A stretch of DNA of 64,000 nt from a bacterium. GTDB lineage: Bacteria; Campylobacterota; Campylobacteria; Campylobacterales; Sulfurimonadaceae. Numbering within the stretch: position 1 is the first letter of the stretch; each line of letters opens with the position of its first letter. A program made the translations under genes and the position numbers. The notes under the pieces are model-generated. The model saw only the letters and a list, made by a program, of their open reading frames with translations. It searched no databases and had not been told where the DNA came from. The DNA lies in NCBI GenBank assembly GCA_018824305.1, contig JAHJGM010000009.1, positions 62,001-126,000 of the forward strand, given 5' to 3'. Shown here one piece after another: positions 60,152 to 64,000 of this stretch.

Positions 60152-63100
60152 TTGAGCAAAAAACCAGCATTTACGCATCTACATCTTCATACGGAATATT
60201 CACTTTTAGACGGTGCGAACAAGATATCAAATTTAGTAGAGCGGGCAAAAGAACTCGGTATGACATCCGTGGCTATGACGGATCACGGAAACATGTTTGG
60301 AGCCATAGATTTTTACCATCAGATGAAAGGTGCCGGACTAAAGCCTATCATCGGGATGGAGGGTTACATCCATAACGGCGAAGAGATAGACGACAAGTCC
60401 ACAAAACAGCGTTTTCATATCTGTCTGTTCGCCAAAAACGAGATCGGTTACAAGAATCTTATGTATCTCTCTTCAAAAGCCTTTATTGATGGCTTTTACT
60501 ATTTCCCCCGCATCAATAAAAAAGAGCTTCGCGAACACTCTGAGGGGCTTATTTGTACCTCCGCTTGTCTTCAGGGTGAAGTAAACTGGCATCTCAACAC
60601 TCAAAGTGAGCGTAATGTCAAAAACGGTGCTTTAGGGTATGAGGGTGCTAAAAAAGCAGCCCTTGAATACAAAGAGATCTTCGGCGAAGATTTTTACCTA
60701 GAACTGATGCGTCACGGTATCCCTGACCAGATGTTTATAGATGAGACCGTATTGACTTTGGCACGTGAGCTTGAGATCAAAGTCGTTGCGACGAACGACA
60801 CCCACTATACATACTCTGACGATGCCCAGTATCACGAAGCGTTTATGTGTATCGGGATGAATAAACTCTATGATGACCCAAACCGTATGCGTCACTCCGT
60901 ACATGAGTTTTATCTCAAATCCCCTGAACAGATGGCGCGTCTTTTTGCGGACATCCCTGAAGCACTGGAACATACACAGGAAATAGTCGAGAAGTGTCAG
61001 CTTGAACTCAACCTCGGAAATCCTACCCCTCCAAACTTCAAATTTACAAAAGAGTATGCCGCTAAAGAGGAACTTGGCATCGACAATGTCGATGATGATG
61101 AGAGTGTCCCTGTAAAAGAGCGCAAGACTGCACTGGATAAAAACGATGCTGAGTATTTTATTCATCGCTGCCGTGTAGGTCTACAAAACAGACTCGTACA
61201 TGTACCGCAGGAAAAACATGAGGAATACAGAGAGCGTTTAGAGTTTGAGATAGCGGTCATCAACTCAATGAAGTTCCCGGGATATATGCTCATCGTCTGG
61301 GATTTCGTAAAAGAAGCTAAAAATATGGGTATTGCCGTAGGACCAGGACGTGGTTCTGCAGCTGGGAGTCTGGTTGCATACTCTTTAGAGATAACCGATA
61401 TCGACCCGATGAAATACGACCTGCTTTTTGAGCGTTTCTTGAACCCTGAACGTGTAAGCATGCCCGATATCGATATGGACTTTATGCAGGCACGTCGCGG
61501 CGAGATCATCGACTATGTGGTTAAAAAGTATGGACGTAATCAGGTCGCACAGATCATCACCTTTGGTTCGCTTCTGGCTAAAGGGGTCATCCGTGATGTT
61601 GCGCGTGTCCTTGATATGCCGCTCTCTCAAGCAGACAAGATGGCAAAACTGATCCCTGATGAACTAGGTATAACACTAAACGGCAAGAGTAAAAAAGGCG
61701 AGTTTATCGAGGGTGCTTATCAAAAAGAACCAAAACTCGTCGAGATGATAGAAACAGACCCTCAGGTCGCAAGAGTTTGGGAGTTTAGTAAAAAACTAGA
61801 GGGTCTAAAACGTAACTCGGGTATGCATGCCGCAGGTGTCGTTATCTCAAACGAAGAGCTTTGGAAAAAGACGCCTATCTATAAACCCTCAGGCGAGGAT
61901 ACCTTTGTCACACAGTATTCGCTAAACTACCTTGAAGATGTCGACTTAATCAAATTCGACTTCTTGGGTCTGAAGACTTTAGATGTTATAGACAATGCTA
62001 TCAAGCTTGTAAAAGCGCGTTATGATGTAGATGTAAACTGGCACGCCATAGATGAAAACGACCCGAAAGTCTATGATGTTATCCGCGGCGGAGACACGGT
62101 AGGGATGTTTCAGATAGAGTCTTCGGGTATGCAGGACCTTAACCGCCGTTTGATGCCCGACAGCTTCGAAGACCTGATCGCGGTCTTGGCACTATATCGT
62201 CCGGGACCGATGGAGTCGGGGATGCTTGACAGCTTCATCGAACGTAAACACGGGCGTGAGCCGATCGAGTACACGTTTGCAGAAATGGAGCCTATCTTAA
62301 AGCCCACGTATGGGGTCATCGTCTACCAAGAACAGGTCATGCAGATCGTTCAGACCATAGGCGGTTTCTCTCTTGGTTACTCGGATATTATCCGTCGTGC
62401 CATGGGGAAAAAGAAGGATATGTCCGCATATAACGACGAGTTTTCTCAAGGTGCCAAGGGGCAGGGACATGATTATGATAAGGCGTCAAAGCTCTTTGAT
62501 CTGATCGAAAAGTTCGCGGGATACGGTTTTAACAAATCCCACTCTGCGGCTTATGCGATGGTCACGTTTCAGACTGCATGGCTGAAAACCTACTATCCAA
62601 ATGAGTTTATGGCAGCACTATTGACCAGTGAAAAAGACAACACGGACAAGGTCGTAAAATATATCGATGAAGTAAAACACATGGGTATCACGCTTTCACC
62701 GCCTGATATCAACCACTCACAGTTAGAGTTTTCAGCAATAACAAAAGATGATCAAGATGTTATCCTTTTTGGGCTAGGCGCCATTAAGGGTGTTGGAAGT
62801 GCTGCTGTCATGTCGATACTTGAAGTCATTAGAGAGGGTGGCGAGTTCACTTCTATGGAGGACTTTGTTAACCGCATAGAACCTAGCAAAGTCAATAAAC
62901 GCGTTATTGAGTCGATCATCAAAGCGGGCGGTTTTGACAGATTCGAATTTTCAAGAAAAGCACTGCTTGACCAGATAGAACTGCTTGTAGATACTGCAAA
63001 AAAAGCAAGTGATGCGAAGAAAAATGCGATGGGCAGCCTTTTTGGAGATGATGCTGAGATAACTCAGGTTAAACTTGATCTGAAAAATTCAGGCGAATAT

Positions 63101-63739
63101 GAACTACGCGAGATTTTAGAGTTTGAAAAAAATACGCTGGGATTTTATGTATCGGGGCATCCGCTTGACAGTTACCGCGAGGAGATGGATGGTCTAAACT
63201 ATGCACTTTCATCCGATATCGAAAATATAGAGGATGGTTCAACGGCTATCTTTATCGGTAAAGTTGAAGAGATACAAAAGAAGGTCTCTAAAAAAGGCAA
63301 CGCTTTTGGTATCGTGACTTTAATGGACTTTCACGGGAACATCGAAATGATGCTTTTCTCAGACAAGCTTGAAGAGTTAAGTACGATGGACCTGGATGAG
63401 CCTGTCGCTTTTAAAGTGAAAGTCACCCATACAGAGATGTTTACACGCATCGCCGTTTTAAAAGTCCTCTCTTTAAAAGATGTTAAAAAAGAGTCGAAAA
63501 AGGTGAAGACCACCATAATGGAAAAACCTCAAGAACCGTTAAATATCAGCATCCATCTTAATTCAGCGACAAAAGAGTTAGAAGAGTTATATACGATTGT
63601 AAGACGCCATCCCGGAAAACGTGCGTTAAAGCTTACCATCGTCTCGAAACTTCAAAATGTCGTGATCGAGTCTGCCATCAGGGTCGATAATGCAATTTTA
63701 GAAGAGTTGCAGAAGTTGGAATACATCAATATCTTGTAA
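60152..63739 (+). CDS. dnaE: DNA polymerase III alpha subunit
   Basis: The protein has 1195 residues and is full length. The PHP domain begins HLHTEYSLLDGANKI. The catalytic part has GPGRGSAAGSLVAY, the metal-binding PDIDMDF and YRPGPMESGMLD; the C terminus has an OB-fold. It is the replicative polymerase. The start is TTG, preceded by AGG; no upstream ATG is available. It is a core gene and marks the end of the signalling island. Confidence 0.96.
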   Translation: MSKKPAFTHLHLHTEYSLLDGANKISNLVERAKELGMTSVAMTDHGNMFGAIDFYHQMKGAGLKPIIGMEGYIHNGEEIDDKSTKQRFHICLFAKNEIGYKNLMYLSSKAFIDGFYYFPRINKKELREHSEGLICTSACLQGEVNWHLNTQSERNVKNGALGYEGAKKAALEYKEIFGEDFYLELMRHGIPDQMFIDETVLTLARELEIKVVATNDTHYTYSDDAQYHEAFMCIGMNKLYDDPNRMRHSVHEFYLKSPEQMARLFADIPEALEHTQEIVEKCQLELNLGNPTPPNFKFTKEYAAKEELGIDNVDDDESVPVKERKTALDKNDAEYFIHRCRVGLQNRLVHVPQEKHEEYRERLEFEIAVINSMKFPGYMLIVWDFVKEAKNMGIAVGPGRGSAAGSLVAYSLEITDIDPMKYDLLFERFLNPERVSMPDIDMDFMQARRGEIIDYVVKKYGRNQVAQIITFGSLLAKGVIRDVARVLDMPLSQADKMAKLIPDELGITLNGKSKKGEFIEGAYQKEPKLVEMIETDPQVARVWEFSKKLEGLKRNSGMHAAGVVISNEELWKKTPIYKPSGEDTFVTQYSLNYLEDVDLIKFDFLGLKTLDVIDNAIKLVKARYDVDVNWHAIDENDPKVYDVIRGGDTVGMFQIESSGMQDLNRRLMPDSFEDLIAVLALYRPGPMESGMLDSFIERKHGREPIEYTFAEMEPILKPTYGVIVYQEQVMQIVQTIGGFSLGYSDIIRRAMGKKKDMSAYNDEFSQGAKGQGHDYDKASKLFDLIEKFAGYGFNKSHSAAYAMVTFQTAWLKTYYPNEFMAALLTSEKDNTDKVVKYIDEVKHMGITLSPPDINHSQLEFSAITKDDQDVILFGLGAIKGVGSAAVMSILEVIREGGEFTSMEDFVNRIEPSKVNKRVIESIIKAGGFDRFEFSRKALLDQIELLVDTAKKASDAKKNAMGSLFGDDAEITQVKLDLKNSGEYELREILEFEKNTLGFYVSGHPLDSYREEMDGLNYALSSDIENIEDGSTAIFIGKVEEIQKKVSKKGNAFGIVTLMDFHGNIEMMLFSDKLEELSTMDLDEPVAFKVKVTHTEMFTRIAVLKVLSLKDVKKESKKVKTTIMEKPQEPLNISIHLNSATKELEELYTIVRRHPGKRALKLTIVSKLQNVVIESAIRVDNAILEELQKLEYINIL

Positions 63740-63748
63740 GGAGCATGT

Positions 63749-64000
63749 ATGAGAGTCATAGTATCTATTTTGTTATTAGCCCTAACACTATTAGGTGCTA
63801 CCTCTCTTAATCGTGCCATTTTAGATGTGAATGAAGAGAAGATCTATGAGCTTTTACATGAGTGTAAAAATATCAATCTTCAAGACCATAATGGGAACAC
63901 GCCTTTGCACGCCGCAGCAAGAGTAGGTCGTGTAACTATTGTCAAAGCTGTCCTTAAATGTAAGCCTGATGCAGATATAAAAAACAAAAGAGGCAACACG
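63749..64000 (+). CDS. Secreted ankyrin-repeat protein, 5' part (runs off the window)
   Basis: The ORF is too short for the track because the window ends. From ATG 63749 (RBS AAGGAG) it encodes a signal peptide (MRVIVSILLLALTLLGATS) and then ankyrin repeats: INLQDHNGNTPLHAAARVG, and the start of the next repeat, ADIKNKRGNT. It follows dnaE by 9 bases. Confidence 0.85.
   Translation, partial: MRVIVSILLLALTLLGATSLNRAILDVNEEKIYELLHECKNINLQDHNGNTPLHAAARVGRVTIVKAVLKCKPDADIKNKRGNT

Noticed and set aside
1-64000. CRISPR arrays, tRNA and rRNA genes, complete insertion sequences
   Set aside because: Looked for by eye on both strands; no regularly spaced repeats, no tRNA-like intergenic regions and no IS ends were found.

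Overview
The window looks like a chromosomal segment of a chemolithotrophic campylobacterotal bacterium of the Sulfurimonas/Sulfuricurvum type. This is inferred from protein family resemblance only. The signs are an H2-uptake hydrogenase HydABC, a cytoplasmic group 2 hydrogenase, an Ech/Coo-type group 4 hydrogenase, a type II sulfide:quinone reductase, and many overlapping start/stop codons in an AT-rich background. No rRNA, tRNA, CRISPR array or complete insertion sequence was seen. No gene-free stretch exceeds 300 bases.

Layout. 1-1.3 kb: end of hypF and a degenerate hydrogenase-protease homologue. 1.3-2 kb: a transposase-derived gene. 2-5.1 kb: a Spy-like periplasmic protein, a DUF4405 membrane protein and an OmpR-type two-component system. 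5.2-14.2 kb: one very tight operon. It starts with a NirB-like flavoprotein fused to a [NiFe]-hydrogenase small subunit, continues with the matching large subunit, and then carries six echABCDEF-like genes. 14.3-19.3 kb: eno, then convergent pyk, pgk and gap. 19.5-22.2 kb: a TetR regulator with group 2 hupSL. 22.3-27.4 kb: hydABC, a DUF4395 protein and the HydD protease. 27.5-29.8 kb: a CbiMQO-type nickel ECF transporter whose cbiQ is frameshifted at a T8 tract. 29.9-35.5 kb: hypB, hypC, hypD, then a HEPN-like/VF530/RhuM-Fic cassette, then hypE and hypA. 35.5-41.3 kb: a DUF695/RraB-like protein, a CZB chemoreceptor, a Tat-targeted SQR, efp and a DJ-1 protein. 41.3-60 kb: a dense signalling and chemotaxis island with several altered components: a nonsense-interrupted cheY, a kinase without its phosphoacceptor His, a degenerate PAS receptor and two recently duplicated kinases. 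60-64 kb: dnaE and the start of an ankyrin-repeat protein.

How it works together. Most of the first 36 kb serves hydrogen metabolism: four [NiFe] active-site subunits, nickel import, and cofactor assembly by HypA-F. HydABC feeds electrons from periplasmic H2 to quinone. HupSL and the fusion hydrogenase lack export signals, so they should act in the cytoplasm. The Ech-like complex couples ferredoxin and ion gradients. A 14-bp palindrome (TGAAY-N4-ATTCA) lies in front of tetR, hydA, the DUF4395 gene and cbiM, and suggests one TetR regulon for uptake hydrogenase and nickel import.

The strongest candidate for an undescribed system is the 5.2-14.2 kb operon. Its flavoprotein-hydrogenase fusion still carries, as an internal linker, the decayed remains of a Tat signal peptide that aligns without gaps to the intact HydA signal in the same window.
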